The notes: generated by a model from the sequence alone, not told the origin. Numbered from the stretch's first letter, positions 23,721 to 35,559 are shown. The stretch is 64,000 bases of DNA from Metallyticus violacea (GCA_030762175.1 CM060837.1:6280001-6344000), one strand, 5' to 3'. Numbers and translations: made by a program.

Positions 23721-26125
23721 TATATCTTGTATTGCGAAAACTCAATCAAGTTTGGTTACCGTAATGATTTTCATATTATTATTTATATTATCTTTTATAT
23801 TCCGAGCCTCTCAATTTTCGTGCTAATTTAGGAAGTGATTTTGTTGATGAATGTTCATAATTTATGGCAATTTATCTACTTTTACCTGTGTATGTTTTAG
23901 CTTGTATTTTTCTTTTGCATTAAACCAGTACATTTAAGTTGGTGCATAGGAGCTTGGAAAGTGGAACGCTCTGAATAAATTTCACAGCACTGGTATACAC
24001 ACAAGACGAGTTGCTCTAGAGCCAAATGTGTAACCATTCTCGATAGTGTATGCGTACTGCAGTGAGACCGGTATAGAAATGGAAGGCATTTTCTAAGATA
24101 TGGCTAGAAACCGAGATATAAATCACAGCATGGGTAAATGCGTTTAATAACAAAAGCCCTATATTACTTTTCACAGTGTTTTTTTTATAAAACTAGTGCA
24201 AAAAAAACATGTTTGTATACTTTTAAGACGATTTCGAAGAACCATTTCGAAATTCGATAGTCAATAAAGATTGCAAGTTGGATCTAAGCTACCAACGTAA
24301 ATTATTTCGTACAAAATTAGTTTTGCCAAAGTTAAAAATTTCAAGTTTAATCTATGACCCAGGCAAGAATTATAAGTATTTACAATTTTCAATGGTGGAA
24401 AAATTTAAATCTTAATCATTTTCTTGTTATTTTCTTTTGCTTACGTACCACTGAATCCAGGAGCTATTTTCGGTTCAGTAAACACCCGGATATAAACCCC
24501 TTCTTGACATCATGTTCCATACAGGATTAGAACTTTCCCTCAAGGGCCGTTGATGTTCGTTGAACCAATACGAGGGAGTAACGACAAGGTATTGTTGTGA
24601 AGTCTCCTACCAAGTCAGTGAAAACAACAAGTGCATTATTGCTGGCAGGTAGCGAACCCTAATGGTCTGGCCTATTGATCGGGAAACACCGCTCTGTCTA
24701 GGCAAGCCTTCCTCTACTGCCTAATCTCAAAAACTTACATCGAAATCTGACCTTGAAATATAGATGAATGGATGAAGTTTAAAATTATAGCTAAAGTAGC
24801 AATTTAGAAAATCCGTTTCTTGGCTAATGAACCAACAGATTACAGCCATTTTTATATAAAAATCTAACTGTTGTACTTATGTAGTTCGAAATTCTTAAGA
24901 AATTTATTTAACTTTTTAATATATATATTTTATCGTCTATATACGACAGATTCTAAGGTAATTATTACAGATAGGCTTTCGATACTCAAAGGTATCGATA
25001 TCGAAAGATATTCCTGTTCGATACTTTTTTAATAATTTGTAATTTTTCACTAAGTTTTGAATAGGTCGCAAGAAAGAGATTTTTTATTCATGAGCTTCTG
25101 AATAGTAATTTCTGAAGATGGTCCACAGAGAGTACATCTGAGCTACAAATTTCTGTAATTCAGTACAGCAATGAAATGGCTGAATTGTAGTTTGTATTCA
25201 TTTCTAGCATTTTTTTTATGAATTTGTAAAAATCACGCTCCGCCTAAAAAAAAAAAAAAAAAAAAAAACTAACACGTTATTTGCTAAACTATCTAATCAT
25301 ATATAACTTATTGCAATATCGTATTTTAGTGTCTTTAATTTTTTATTCTTATTTTGTAGTTATGAAAGATGATGATGAAAGGTTGGAACCGTTTTCATTT
25401 GCATTCTGTTAATGATAACTGTACAAGAATGCTAAAAATTTTTTTTGAAACAATAATAGTTTCAAAATTGTATTTTATTCCATAAATAGCAAGTATAGAA
25501 GTATCAAAACTAAATACGTGCAAGCAGAGTGTCGAGTATCGATAAAAATTGCTTCATTTTGTTTACGTACAACAATTTACATAATAAAATTAAATTTATT
25601 CTCAGTTTAAAATTTTTCCTTGTTCGCGGTTACTGTCTTTTTATTTTTTTATTTTTTTATTTATTTTTTTTTTTGTTTTATCACACGTTCAAAGCAATGC
25701 ATATCCAATTTAATACATCATATTCGACCATTTTACAAACATATAATTAAAAGTCATTCTCAATTAGTAAACTGGATAAAAGATTAACATTGTACCTTCG
25801 CATAACTTAATTAATCATTAATCATGTATTTTTTTTTATTTTCCTGCTTCTTAAATATTAATGAACAGATTGTTGACTGTTGACTGTTGACTGTTGAGTG
25901 TTATTTACATATGAAAGCATATTTCTCACTTTAGAAAACACTTAAAAGAGCTAAAAAGTAGTGTTGCTATGACAACATAAATTTTACTTTACCATGACAG
26001 CTATAACCAAGATATGGATACAGGAATTTCAAGCAGAAATAAGCTGACAGTACCACAAGAGGATCCGAGATTGTAGATGGATTGAATTTATCTTGAAAGC
26101 TCAGATCCTCGAGAGATATTTGTTA
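23721..26125. other. AT-rich intergenic DNA
   Basis: No gene recognised. Contains an A-run at 25247-25267, T-rich stretches near 25640-25680, and a heptamer array TTGACTG (about 3.5 units) at 25871-25897. Confidence 0.4.
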
Positions 26126-26460
26126 AAACTATTTCACGAATAAAATAAGAGTTTCAATATAATTCCTCTAAACTTGACTTGCAAAATGGTAATAATTGTA
26201 CATCTGTATTTTATGAATACTTAAGCTTTTCAAGCCATCTAGTAACAGACGAATGTCGATTGCCAGTAATGCCAATTGGGAATAACCAAATACGGGATTA
26301 GGACAATTTTATGAATAGAGTAAAAATAAATGTAATATGTTATACTTATGAAAACCTGCCTATTCAGAAACCGTGAGACTAAAATAGAAAAAAGTAGCTA
26401 CCGTTAGATTTACTAATACCAACTGAAAAACACAAAAACATAGGTAACATTTTACTATTC
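26126..26460. repeat. Direct duplication, unit 1
   Basis: Homologous to 27195-27545 in the same orientation: AACTATTTCACGAATA, then ATTGCCAGTAATGCCAATTG, TATTCAGAAACCGTGAGACT and AATACCAACTGA in the same order. The copies are diverged with indels. A SINE B (26601-26882) lies between the units. Confidence 0.7.
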
Positions 26461-26600
26461 TGAACAACGTGTTTATTAAAATTTATGGTTGTTTTGGCAG
26501 ATATTGTCACATAACTTATAAAATGATATCAGACTTTTCGACTGAATACGCAAAAACAATTGTTTTAGTGAATACACATTAAGTTACTTAAATATATACT

Positions 26601-26882
26601 TTTTTAAATGGTGTTTAACGACCGTTTTTACTACTGAGGCATCACAGGCGGTGACACTGATGATACATGAGATGAAATTATATATTGGGAAAGGATTTTT
26701 TTTTAAAGAAGGAAACGTTCCAAGCCTAAGTTTAGGATACCTTCCCGACATTTGCCATTTATGAGGACTGAGGAAAACCTGGAAAAAAAACTCAGTCAGG
26801 GAAGACGGTCCTGGTGGAATTCGAACCCCAGACCTTCCGCTCACGTGTCCGCGCCTTAACGACCTCGGCCACCTGTAGCAGT
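26601..26882 (-). mobile_element. SINE family B, near full length
   Basis: Minus strand. Tail GTTTAACGACCG, body with GACATTTGCCATTTATGAGG and AACTCAGTCAGGGAAG, B box GGAATTCGAACCCC, then head CTTAACGACCTCGGCCAC. All segments of the family are present. Confidence 0.9.
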
Positions 26883-27194
26883 GTATACAATTATTGAAAA
26901 CACAGTTATTAAATTTGATTGATATATGGCATGAAAATTGAATGTACAAACAAAAATTACAGTTTAGCTTAAAAGTTAAACAAATCTCCTTTCCAAGTTC
27001 ATTTCTCTAACACATAAATAATTAAATTTCTGGCTTAACCAAATTGTTTAATAGATGTCAATTCAATCCCTAATTTAGTGGGAAGGTATCTGAAGATGTA
27101 ATACATTTAATGAGGGTAGTTTGCCGTCCAGAGTAAAACGTTCAGAGGTTTACAACTTCGGCAGTGTTTGCCCCCTTTACAACTTTGATGATAT

Positions 27195-27545
27195 TTATTA
27201 GGACTATTTCACTAATATACTTCCTAAAAACATGGCTTACAAAATTGTATATTTGTACTTAACCTTATCAAGCAATCTTACGACAGAAGAGTGCCGATTG
27301 TCAGTAATGCCAATAGAGAAGAGCAAAATAAGGTTTAGGACTATTTCATGAATAGAATATGAATAAAAGTGATATACAATTGAAATTCGCGCACAGAATA
27401 TTAACACTTGTTATGCTTATGAATATCTGTTCTATTCAGAAACCGTGAGACTGAAATTGACAAAAGTCGATTATTAAAATCGCTACCGTTCCATTTTACA
27501 ATACCAACTGAGGGGGAAAAAATAACATACAGTGTCTGTATTTTT
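27195..27545. repeat. Direct duplication, unit 2
   Basis: Partner of 26126-26460, about 1.07 kb downstream. It carries ~25 extra bases before TATTCAGAAACCGTGAGACT (ATTCGCGCACAGAATATTAA) and a CGATTATTAAAATCG micro-palindrome absent from unit 1. Confidence 0.7.
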
Positions 27546-27820
27546 CTTTGTATTCTGTGGTTTGAAATTCCTAATAATAAGATCAATTTGCACATTTGAC
27601 GCATCACCAAAGCGCTTTGAAGAACTCTCCATTTTGCGTTATGATTGTCAATTGTCCATGCTTTTGTTGCTATCAATAGCTCTCCACCGCCTCTAGCAAA
27701 AGTGGTCAGTGATGCGTGTTCAGGAATTATAGTAGTTGAGTTATAAATTTGGCTGTACTGACATAAGACAAGTGCACGTCGCGTGATAAAACGGATTTGA
27801 TAATTTCGCTGCGTAATCGG

Positions 27821-27905
27821 GCTGTGATTGGTCAAAATTCAAAACTTTATTTCGTTTCATTGGTCGATTTTAAGACGACGTCACATGAGTGATATAGTCA
27901 ATAGG
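27821..27905 (+). promoter_or_regulatory. Cluster of CCAAT-type boxes and CRE-like site
   Basis: Two inverted CCAAT boxes (GATTGGTC near 27825 and CATTGGTC near 27860) and GACGTCAC near 27879 lie within 60 bases. The combination is typical of TATA-less animal promoters. No gene follows directly; a LINE tail begins at about 27950. Chance occurrence is possible. Confidence 0.3.
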
Positions 27906-28320
27906 CAACACAAAACGCAAGTGCTTAATTAAAAATGTAGAGGAATTGAAGATCTTAATGAAAATACCGGAAACTCCACTTAGAACAATGGAAATGGTGT
28001 ACAGGGCGGTTGTGAGGTCAACTATGGCGTACGGGGCGAAATTTGGGGGTGGGAAAACACCGAAGAACTTAATCAGGTACAGACACAGTTTCCAAAACGG
28101 TTGCTACAAGTAGGGAGAGGTACAGCAAATTGTGGGGTTCTTAAAGAGTTTGGGATTTCCAATGAAAGTGTGAATTTAAAAATAAGAACAAATAAAAACT
28201 GGTTAAGGATAATACGGGGGAATAAAGCTTTTCTTCGAGCAGTCTGTCTCAGGGAGCAAATAAGGGAAGGATGAGATACGGGATGGGGATCAAAAATAAG
28301 GAGAGGTAGACAAAATTGGA

Positions 28321-28629
28321 TTGGGGTATATTTGGTTAAGGGGAGAGGACATTGCACGAAAGAGTAGGAAAATAATTAACAGACGTTTGCGAGATACAGA
28401 TACACAAAATACTGAATCTCAATGTGCAGAAAAAGTATCGCTTAACCTGCAGGCTCAAATACATCCGGTGTGGGGGAGGGGGGATTATTTAGATATCTGT
28501 GGTAGAGAAGAAAGAAGTGGTCTCGCATGGCTCAGATTAGGGGCTTGGTTAGAAAACAAAACAGTTAATGGTCTCGGAGAAAGAATTCGCCCATTGTGCG
28601 GAGAAAACGATACCTGGAGGCATATTTAG
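28321..28629 (+). pseudogene. LINE ORF2 C-terminal fragment, copy 1
   Basis: 102-codon open stretch with LNLQAQIHPVW, LAWLRLGAW and a knuckle RPLCGENDTWRHI. It is stopped by TAG at 28627. After the stop the same frame continues AEC, completing a C-x2-C-x-H-x4-C-like knuckle in which the first Cys is lost. The second copy has the same TAG at 50457. Confidence 0.7.
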
Positions 28630-28928
28630 GCAGAATGCAGGGAAACGGAGATTTTAAGAAATAAGCATTTATCACCGCGATTTCTGTATTCCAATAGAAA
28701 TTTGAACATCTCCTGGAAGTGTTGGTAAATGCGAGATACACCCACAATTTGGGAATATTTCTAGAAAAGACCCGACAAAGAATGTAATGGCTATAGTGAA
28801 GAGAGGGGAGTTACAGAGGGGGTGTGAGTAAAGGGGAGAACTCAAGAGTAAGGGTTTTATTCATGTTTTTGTATTTGTATTTAAATTATTAATAGAAAAC
28901 TTAAACATACCGAAGTATTAGTACAAAG

Positions 28929-29090
28929 TATGTATGTATGTATGTATGTATGTATGTATGTATGTATGTATGTATGTATGTATGTATGTATGTATGTATG
29001 TATGTATGTCTGTATGTACGTATGTATGTATGTATGTATGTATGTATGTATGTCTGTATGTATATATATGTACATATGTATGCATGTATG
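28929..29090. repeat. (GTAT)n microsatellite, about 160 bp
   Basis: About 40 tetramer units with a few substitutions (GTCT, GTAC). It lies inside the 3' UTR of the LINE copy and produces long spurious YVCM-repeat frames on both strands. Confidence 0.95.
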
Positions 29091-29239
29091 TATGAGTATT
29101 GCCCTTTTGATGGCTACAAGGACGACATTAGCATGTACGGCCATAAGGGCCATGCGACAGTTGTATTTGAGTGTATCCTAAAATCGTACAATAAAACGTC
29201 CATTACTACTACTGCTAGTCAATGTAATATCTAGTTACA

Positions 29240-30133
29240 CGAAATACACTTGTCTCACGTTTCTGTCAGTCTTCAAATATATTCTGGAAACCACTTTTGA
29301 CAGGTCCTTCACAATTGCCTCCACAGCCTCCACAATTGCTTTTGATAATGAACAATATTTCCCACGAAAGGGTTTCTTCAATTTGGGGAAAAATAAAAAT
29401 CACATGGGGTAAATCTGCACTACAAGGAGGGGGAGGAACATACTTCATATTGTTTTGTGAGATATTTAGCAACAACATTAACAATATGCGGCCGTACATT
29501 ATCGTGGTGCAGTATCTAGCTCATTGCATGAAAATGTGACCTTACAGAGTTTTCAGGACATCTCTGTAGTATTGCCCAGTTACAGTAATGTGTGCAAATA
29601 AGACATACTGGTAAACTATTCCTTGAATATCGAAAAATAAGATAATCATAACTTTTCCAGCAGAAACACCCGAGTCAATCAGCTGTCTTGGAACGCACCG
29701 AGCACAAAAACGTCTCATATGCAACTTTTCAGCTAAACGTGTGGGTGGCACCCAGTAAAAATTTCAGAACTTCTGAAAGTGTTCTTAATGTTATTCTACA
29801 ATTCTCTCTCACAATGACAACGGCGGTGTTAATATTTTCTTCTATTAGAGAACACTAGCACTGAAATCTACTTACCTCGTTCTTTATGTCATCTTTGAGC
29901 TATGCTATAGTGAACAAAATCTCCATAGGACTTCTGTAACAATGCATAGACCTCAACTGAATATTTGTTGAGACGAAAGCAGCTTCGCCTACAACGGAAC
30001 TGAACATGTTTCAACTTACGCATATCACACAAGTTTGATCCGGAAGCTACGTGTGCGTTTGACTAACAATATTTATAAGATTAAATTTTAGAGCGAGAAA
30101 TTATGCATGGTAAAAATTATGGACAACCCTCGT
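29240..30133 (-). mobile_element. Mariner-like element, family C copy 1
   Basis: Minus strand. The right edge is TTACGAGGGTTGTCCATAAT (reverse complement at about 30134-30115), a typical mariner end. Conceptual translation gives LAEKLHMRRFCARCVPRQL, then GKVMIILFFDIQGIVYQYV and TVTGQYYRDVLKTL. Further down, a degraded segment ends in a mariner-type EDWQKR-like tail near 29265. Homologous to 49138-50010. The frame 29542-29751 is the best-preserved piece. Confidence 0.75.
29542..29751 (-). pseudogene. Mariner transposase fragment (family C copy 1)
   Basis: 69 codons covering the end of the HTH linker (RFCARCVPRQL) and the start of the catalytic domain (FFDIQGIVYQYV...YYRDVLKTL). The TGDE segment with the first Asp is deleted between RQLIDSGVS and GKVM. 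The second and third Asp regions are not open. Confidence 0.75.
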
Positions 30134-32269
30134 AAAATGACTTTGAAAGTAAAATCACTCGGAAACTGCACTTTACCATGCAAAATATTCTTATCAAGCA
30201 ATGTAAGAGGGGCAGTTTTATCATTTATAAGAAGAAGTATCTCACATGCGCTTAACATAAGGAGGTAACACCAGAAAAGAACGTACTGTAGATGGCAAGA
30301 AACAGGCAAATTTACAACCAGCTACCAGCCGTGTCCCCTAGTTAACGCAGGGTGTACAGCCTCTTGTCTCTGGCCGAAACATCACAGAAAGCCACAACAG
30401 AAATTGGGGATCTCAGCTGCAACTCATTAATGGGATTTGAATGCAATACACTTCCTTCAACCTGTAATTTTTTGAGGATATGGAGAGAAAACGGCAATGC
30501 GTTCCATTCTCTATAGCTGCATTCCTGTTAAAACATCAGATACGCCGAAAATGGATTTCTGTTATTGAAAAGAGCCTTTAGAAGTGGAAAACTGCGAAAT
30601 TTGACGATCTCTGGAAAGTCTGCCAGAATAAGTGGAGTAAAATAGACACCATTGTGTTTCTCATCAGCTTGCTGCAATGGAAACTGCGGTGCAGAGAGAT
30701 GGTCATGCTTGAAAACAACACATAGAACATCACCGCTAGTGCAAGCAAGGTGTTCCGTAAGCTAAGGGTTTTTTTTGGGGGGGGGGGGGTTCGCGGAGTG
30801 TTAGAAAATTTATATATTATACTTTTTATGTTTTGAAAATATTAATTTATCGCAGAAATCATTAAAGCAATAAAAAATGTGTGATTGGATGTGGTGAAAG
30901 TATTTTGAACCGTTTGCATTTAGCTGTTAGATAGAGAAACTTAGTATTTTGAATTATATAAAAAAATATATTAATTGTATTAAATATAACACGCACAGGG
31001 TAATCCAAGACCTTATGGTCTTAATTGGACATACTTTAAAATCCAGATATTTTGCAAGAGTTAGTGACAAAACGTGGAAAGATACTTAAGCTGTTTATAC
31101 CACGGGATGACACTCCAATCGACTGATTGAATGATGAATTAGCGATAGATGAATGTATGAATGATTTCATATCGTAATGTTTGCACTGTTGATTGCCTGA
31201 TTTATTCACGAAGTTGGAATAGGCAGTGCAGTTTGGCCCGTGGCTTGTAACCCCCACTCCCGTTGTTACCGAGGGGTCATTTCGTTGGCCACCGCCCCCG
31301 AGGGGGGCATTAAAATGCCGAGGTGGTGGTGGGATGAAACAAGCACCTGATCCACAACCCTTAGGTTTTACCCCCAAGGTGCATGCCCATTGGTAACTCC
31401 GAGCGAGTATGAACATCGCAAGAGGTCCCTACACGTCAATACAAGCCGCATGCAGAAACTTTAGTGCTACCATAAAATACATCTAAACTGAAAAACACGT
31501 TCACGGTTTTCTAAAGTACTCCCCATCCTCACTTACATATGTATTTGTTCTCATGGACCATTGGCATATGTTTCCTGTCACATTTTTCTTCCTACAGGTG
31601 GCCGAGACTGGAGAGTATGGTAGATGCGGTAGTAATCTACGTCTTCTTCACTCTGCGCATGTGCATCGTGATTAATACTTTCTTCCCTTTCCTGCTTCAT
31701 TTCTTAATACTTTCTTTCAAGAACGATGGTTGTTAATTGGTTAGAACATGTGGTCGTTTCTGGTTCTTGACGTAGTGGTTTCTTACATCGCTAATTCGTT
31801 CGTTTTTGGACAGCGAAGAAGATAAAAGGCAAGTTGGCTCTGCCCTTTGCTTGCAAACTTTGTAAGAACGGCGTTTTACTTAACTTTTATTCATCCAGTG
31901 ACCCAAGTATTGCCTATTGCTGTATATAGGGGATTTAATAATGGAAAGTATGCATTAATAATAGGATAGTAATGTGCCAAAGGGATTATTGTAACAGTAA
32001 AGTATTCTTGAAGTCAACAATCGCGAGTTAACCCCATGTTCGTCTGGGGTGAAAAATATACGGATATGAAGAGAACTGTAATGATTAATAATACAGTAGC
32101 TAGGAATAATTGAATATACGCAAGATCATAATGCCAGTGAAAAGACTGTACATATTAATTTTAAAATATGGCTAATAACGACAAAAATAAAATTTAAGGA
32201 TGCAGAATTTGCAAAGCAGAATATAATTATCGCAGCAGAAGAGAATTAGTTTGCCAAAAGCACGACTTT
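30134..32269. other. Intergenic DNA with a GC-rich patch
   Basis: No gene recognised. A G-run of about 15 lies at 30776. A GC-rich patch at 31220-31400 (GCCACCGCCCCCGAGGGGGG, GGTGGTGGTGGG) contains a CCCCCGAGGGGGG palindrome. The 126-codon minus-strand frame across it has no recognised domain. Confidence 0.4.
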
Positions 32270-32500
32270 AAAAATGTCATGAGTGTTGCCAACAACACCA
32301 CAAATTTTATTCTTTCAAAAGTAATGCATCATCGCCAGTTGAAAGCATTCCTGGACGATTTTAATAGTGAACATGGGATCTTCCTTATTATTTTGAAGTA
32401 TGGTGGTAAACTTCTGGAAAGAAATTTGCTTTACTTTTGTCATTTACGTCATATATCTGCATACTTCCGAACAAGTTGAAAAATTATTTTCGATATATTT
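32270..32500 (+). mobile_element. Possible hAT-type transposase fragment
   Basis: The 66-codon frame at 32279-32479 reads NNTTNFILSKVMHHRQLKAF followed by a degraded FLDDFNSEHG...LLYF segment. The pattern (V-NFI-S-xLNHRQFK-FLE...YGDxLY) is that of hAT-derived proteins of the SCAND3/GTF2IRD2-like group in insects. The usual RWLSRG motif is not visible. No terminal repeats were found, and assignment rests on one motif. Confidence 0.4.
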
Positions 32501-32937
32501 TCCCTAACGATATAACTTGATTTTATTTCACATATTAACATAAATATAAGGTGCGGATTTCATTAGATAAAACGATTCTATTATCCAGTATTGAACAATG
32601 TGACCGCCTCTGGCGAACACTTGCTGGGACAGAGCACCTGCTGCCCGCTTGCAGTTGCGCTGGCGGCAGGGTAGATAATTGTGACGTCACAGTGCGCTGA
32701 GATGAGGCAGACTGCCCAAGTGCGCTCACCGTATTCTTCAGACATTGCATGATCAGGTTATCGTGTTTTCCTTTCTTTGGATAATCACCTTCGAACTTTT
32801 CTGATCAGTAAATTTTACTGGACAGGTACTTTGCTTCCGGCCAGAAGGAGTTCTGTAACAGTCTTTCATCAAGATCCTCATTAGCGATGATGATTGCTGT
32901 AATTTCGCCCTATTCAAATTTTCCAGCACAATAATAC
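32501..32937. other. Intergenic DNA with CRE palindrome
   Basis: A GC-richer segment at 32590-32730 includes a full TGACGTCA palindrome at 32692-32699. No gene was recognised. Confidence 0.35.
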
Positions 32938-33203
32938 AGTGTTTAACTGCTACAGAGGCACCACAGGCGGTGGACACTATTGGTATATGAGATGAAATGA
33001 TATAATGGGAAAGAATTTTTTTTAAAGGAAGGAAACGTTCCAGGCCTTAGTTTAGGGTACCTCCCCGGCATTTGTCATTTATGAGGACTGAGAAAAACCT
33101 GGATAAATCCTCAGTTAGGGAGGACGGTCCTAGCGGGATTCGAACCCCAGACCTTCCGCTCATGAGTTCGCGTCTTAACGACCTCGGCCACCCTTGACGG
33201 TTT
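32938..33203 (-). mobile_element. SINE family B
   Basis: Minus strand: tail GTTTAACTGC, GAGGCACCACAGGCGGTGGA, body CCTCCCCGGCATTTGTCATT, B box GGGATTCGAACCCC and head GTCTTAACGACCTCGGCCAC. The ACTACTGA segment near the tail is partly deleted. Confidence 0.9.
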
Positions 33204-33650
33204 CCAACATAAATAAACAAAATGATCAATTGGATTTCAGAGATACATTTGTTGATACGCTTTAAGGTACATTTCTGAGCTGCACTTGACCCTCATTAAA
33301 CCAAAACATCCCATAGTAAATTCATAATAGCTCAAAAAGGTGAGGAACTAACTGAAGATGCTCTCGGCTAATTCTGTGAATATTTTCTAGTTGACACAAA
33401 AGAGCCTGAAAGACGGCAACGCATGAGATATACAACTTGTTTTTAAAAGTGTTGCCAGCGGCGGTACTTCCGCTAATTAAGAACGAGAGAGAGATGTCTC
33501 ACACACAGTTACACATATTCTTTCATATCCTCCTCAGCCTCTCTCTCTCTCTCTCTCTCTCGTTCATTAATACTTTTATCCCGTATTCATAATAAAAAGT
33601 CAGAAGGGAAATTCATTTACTGTGAGGTGGGTAAGATATAGAAAAAAATT
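33204..33650. other. Intergenic DNA with (CT)n
   Basis: A CT array at 33539-33561 ends in TCGTTCATTAAT. A GAACGAGAGAGAGA stretch at about 33480 forms an inverted pair with it, enclosing ~50 bases. Confidence 0.6.
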
Positions 33651-33652
33651 GA

Positions 33653-33938
33653 TTTGTTTATTTAAGGACGCTCTGTAACATCTCAGGACATCAGCGTCCC
33701 ATTCAATTCAGAGTGTGAAACGACGGACAAATTTTGCTCAGAGGTCTCTTCTTTCAGACTTGAGGTTCTTTTTGTGCCGTAAATGTACGACACGGAACCC
33801 GCGGCTTTACTTCCCCTCCGAAGGAAGCCATACTTAGAATTTTTACGCCCGAAAATATCCATCGATCCTGGCCGGGTTCGAACCAGCGACCTTGGGTTTA
33901 GAAGACAAGTATGGTTACCACCACACCACCAGGACCGA
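33653..33938 (-). mobile_element. SINE family A, near full length
   Basis: Minus strand. Tail side TTATTTAAGGACGCTCTG, body with GCTCAGAGGTCTC, GTAAATGTACGACACGG and CTTACTTCCCCTCCGAAGG. The tRNA-like head has CCGGGTTCGAACC and ends CCACCAGGACCG at about 33936. Confidence 0.9.
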
Positions 33939-34077
33939 CAAGAAAAACATACGGTAAAGGTCAGAATAATTAATCCCGTCTCATTTCGCTGCCAGTGTTG
34001 CCACTATGGAAGAGTGAAATATTCGTGGAAAATTAAGAGCCATTCCAGCATCTGCCTACACCAGAAAATCATCAAAT

Positions 34078-34160
34078 CCCAATGACGAGCCTTAAGAGAT
34101 TTGAACTGGGACCTCCCGGATGCGAGTCCCAAACTATTCCGTCTGGTTTTACACACCTCA
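34078..34160 (-). repeat. tRNA-like remnant
   Basis: On the minus strand GGGACTCGCATCCGGGAGGT followed by CCCAGTTCAAATC, which is the anticodon arm to B box of a tRNA-like SINE head. A related string occurs at 63230-63262. No functional tRNA fold is apparent. Confidence 0.4.
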
Positions 34161-35559
34161 GATCAGCTGTAATAGCAATTGTAGTTATAAGAACGTCAAA
34201 CTTTTGATTTTAGGTAAGTAAAGGAGAGATGGCTCGTAACTGCATTTTCGCATTATTTAACGCCCAGCACAAGAAACAGATCATTTCAAGATGTGCTGCT
34301 ACATAAAACGCGTTAACATGTTACAAGTTGTGAATACAGATCCGATATGAGTAACAGAAAGTACTTTAGAGCGCTTCGCACTTACCCGATGTCGTACACC
34401 TCATTTATGTCCTTATGTTTTATGAACTGCTGTGGCATCTCTCCCGGATAATTGGAAGAAATGACCAAAACGGCTCGGGGAAAATTGGCCATCCAATTAT
34501 TATTTAATTTTCCTAGAAGCTTTCCGAGTTTTAAGATGGTTAGCAAATACCAGAGAAAGCCATTAAATAGTAAGATTTTATAACGATGTTTTTACAGAAG
34601 CACTTACTTACCTAAATAGTGAGCGTATTTTTTTATTTTATTTCTATGACAACACATTTATTCTACAGCACAGCAATTGGGTGATTAATTATTAATTACT
34701 GAGGAGAATATTTTGAATGTTTAGATATTAGTGATTGACTGCGCGATAGCAATTCTTGTTGGGTTGCAACGGCGTTCATGCTTCTATAACATATGTCACT
34801 TCTGAATTCAGTTCTTACAAAGGAAAACAACAACATTAATAAGAACGCACTCACACACATGAAATATACACATATCATTAATTCTATATTCAAATAAATT
34901 TTCTTATTATTTATGTACAACGTTTACAAAAAGGTCATGTCCCTAAATATAAGCATTTCATTTAAGAAAACGCCCAGATTTAGCCAGTTTTGTCCATTTA
35001 CAATTAAGTAGCAACATGCCAGCCTCCCCTACTGGAAGTCGGAAGAAAGTTTATCCCAGCATCTTCTGTTTGTGCGCACTTACCTAAAATGTGCGCCCAG
35101 TCTTTCGGTTCCGAGCATAATGGGCAAATCCTTCACCTTCCTCGTCAACAACCTTACTTGCCTTCCAGCCTCCCAGTCCAAGATGCCTAGCTCCATGATA
35201 CAGGCTTCTTTAACCCATCTTCGCTCTGTAGCTCCAGAGATGACATCTGCATACATCACGCCTCTGTTTCCTACCGGTTTATGACAGAAAGGCGTCTTTT
35301 AACTTTTTAACAGGATACCCTTCTGCCAAATACAGTTTAAACAATTCCAGCTGTACAACCGCTGCCCACCATTTTGGATAATGCATGTTGTTTAATTGGT
35401 GCTGGTAGCATATTGCCCTCAGGATTGTTTGTTGTCCTTTAATTATTCTTTATTCTTATCCCACCTGTCGTAGTACTCCATAGTCTGTTTTACATTCAAT
35501 TGTCTCTCTGGCTATGAATTATTCATGGAAGCCAAACTTTAATTAAGGCACTTCTATCA
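34161..35559. other. Intergenic DNA, no gene assigned
   Basis: AT-rich, except 35060-35290, which is more GC-rich and carries a 70-codon frame without a recognised domain. Confidence 0.35.

Larger units (their letters stand above)
27950..29215 (+). mobile_element. Zinc-knuckle LINE, 3' part, copy 1
   Basis: Starts in the ORF2 region with a TMAYGAKFGGG-like segment (the YGAE-W region after the RT). It continues through frames to LAWLRLGAWLENK and RPLCGENDTWRHI-stop-AEC. This corresponds to the terminal CCHC-type knuckle of jockey/I/R1-like ORF2 proteins, with the first Cys changed to Arg. The 3' UTR carries a GTAT array, then CCCTTTTGATGGCTACAAGG and AGCATGTACGGCC, ending in an ATTACT-like tail near 29215. 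Homologous to 50040-50990. Confidence 0.75.

Noticed and set aside
24960..25025. GATA/TATCGATATC palindromic cluster as an operator
   Set aside because: Short AT-rich palindromes are expected by chance here and there is no gene beside it.
28929..29090. CRISPR-like periodic repeats
   Set aside because: Simple tetranucleotide array without spacers, in a eukaryotic LINE.
28881..29234. Three long overlapping frames with YVCM or HTYI repeats on both strands
   Set aside because: They are the (GTAT)n array read as codons. A 4-base repeat gives a 12-base coding period in all frames, so openness is not evidence of a gene.
30776..30790. Long G-run as a regulatory quadruplex
   Set aside because: Many isolated G or C runs of 9-15 occur across the window, including inside dead elements. 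They look like slippage, possibly with sequencing error, not regulation.
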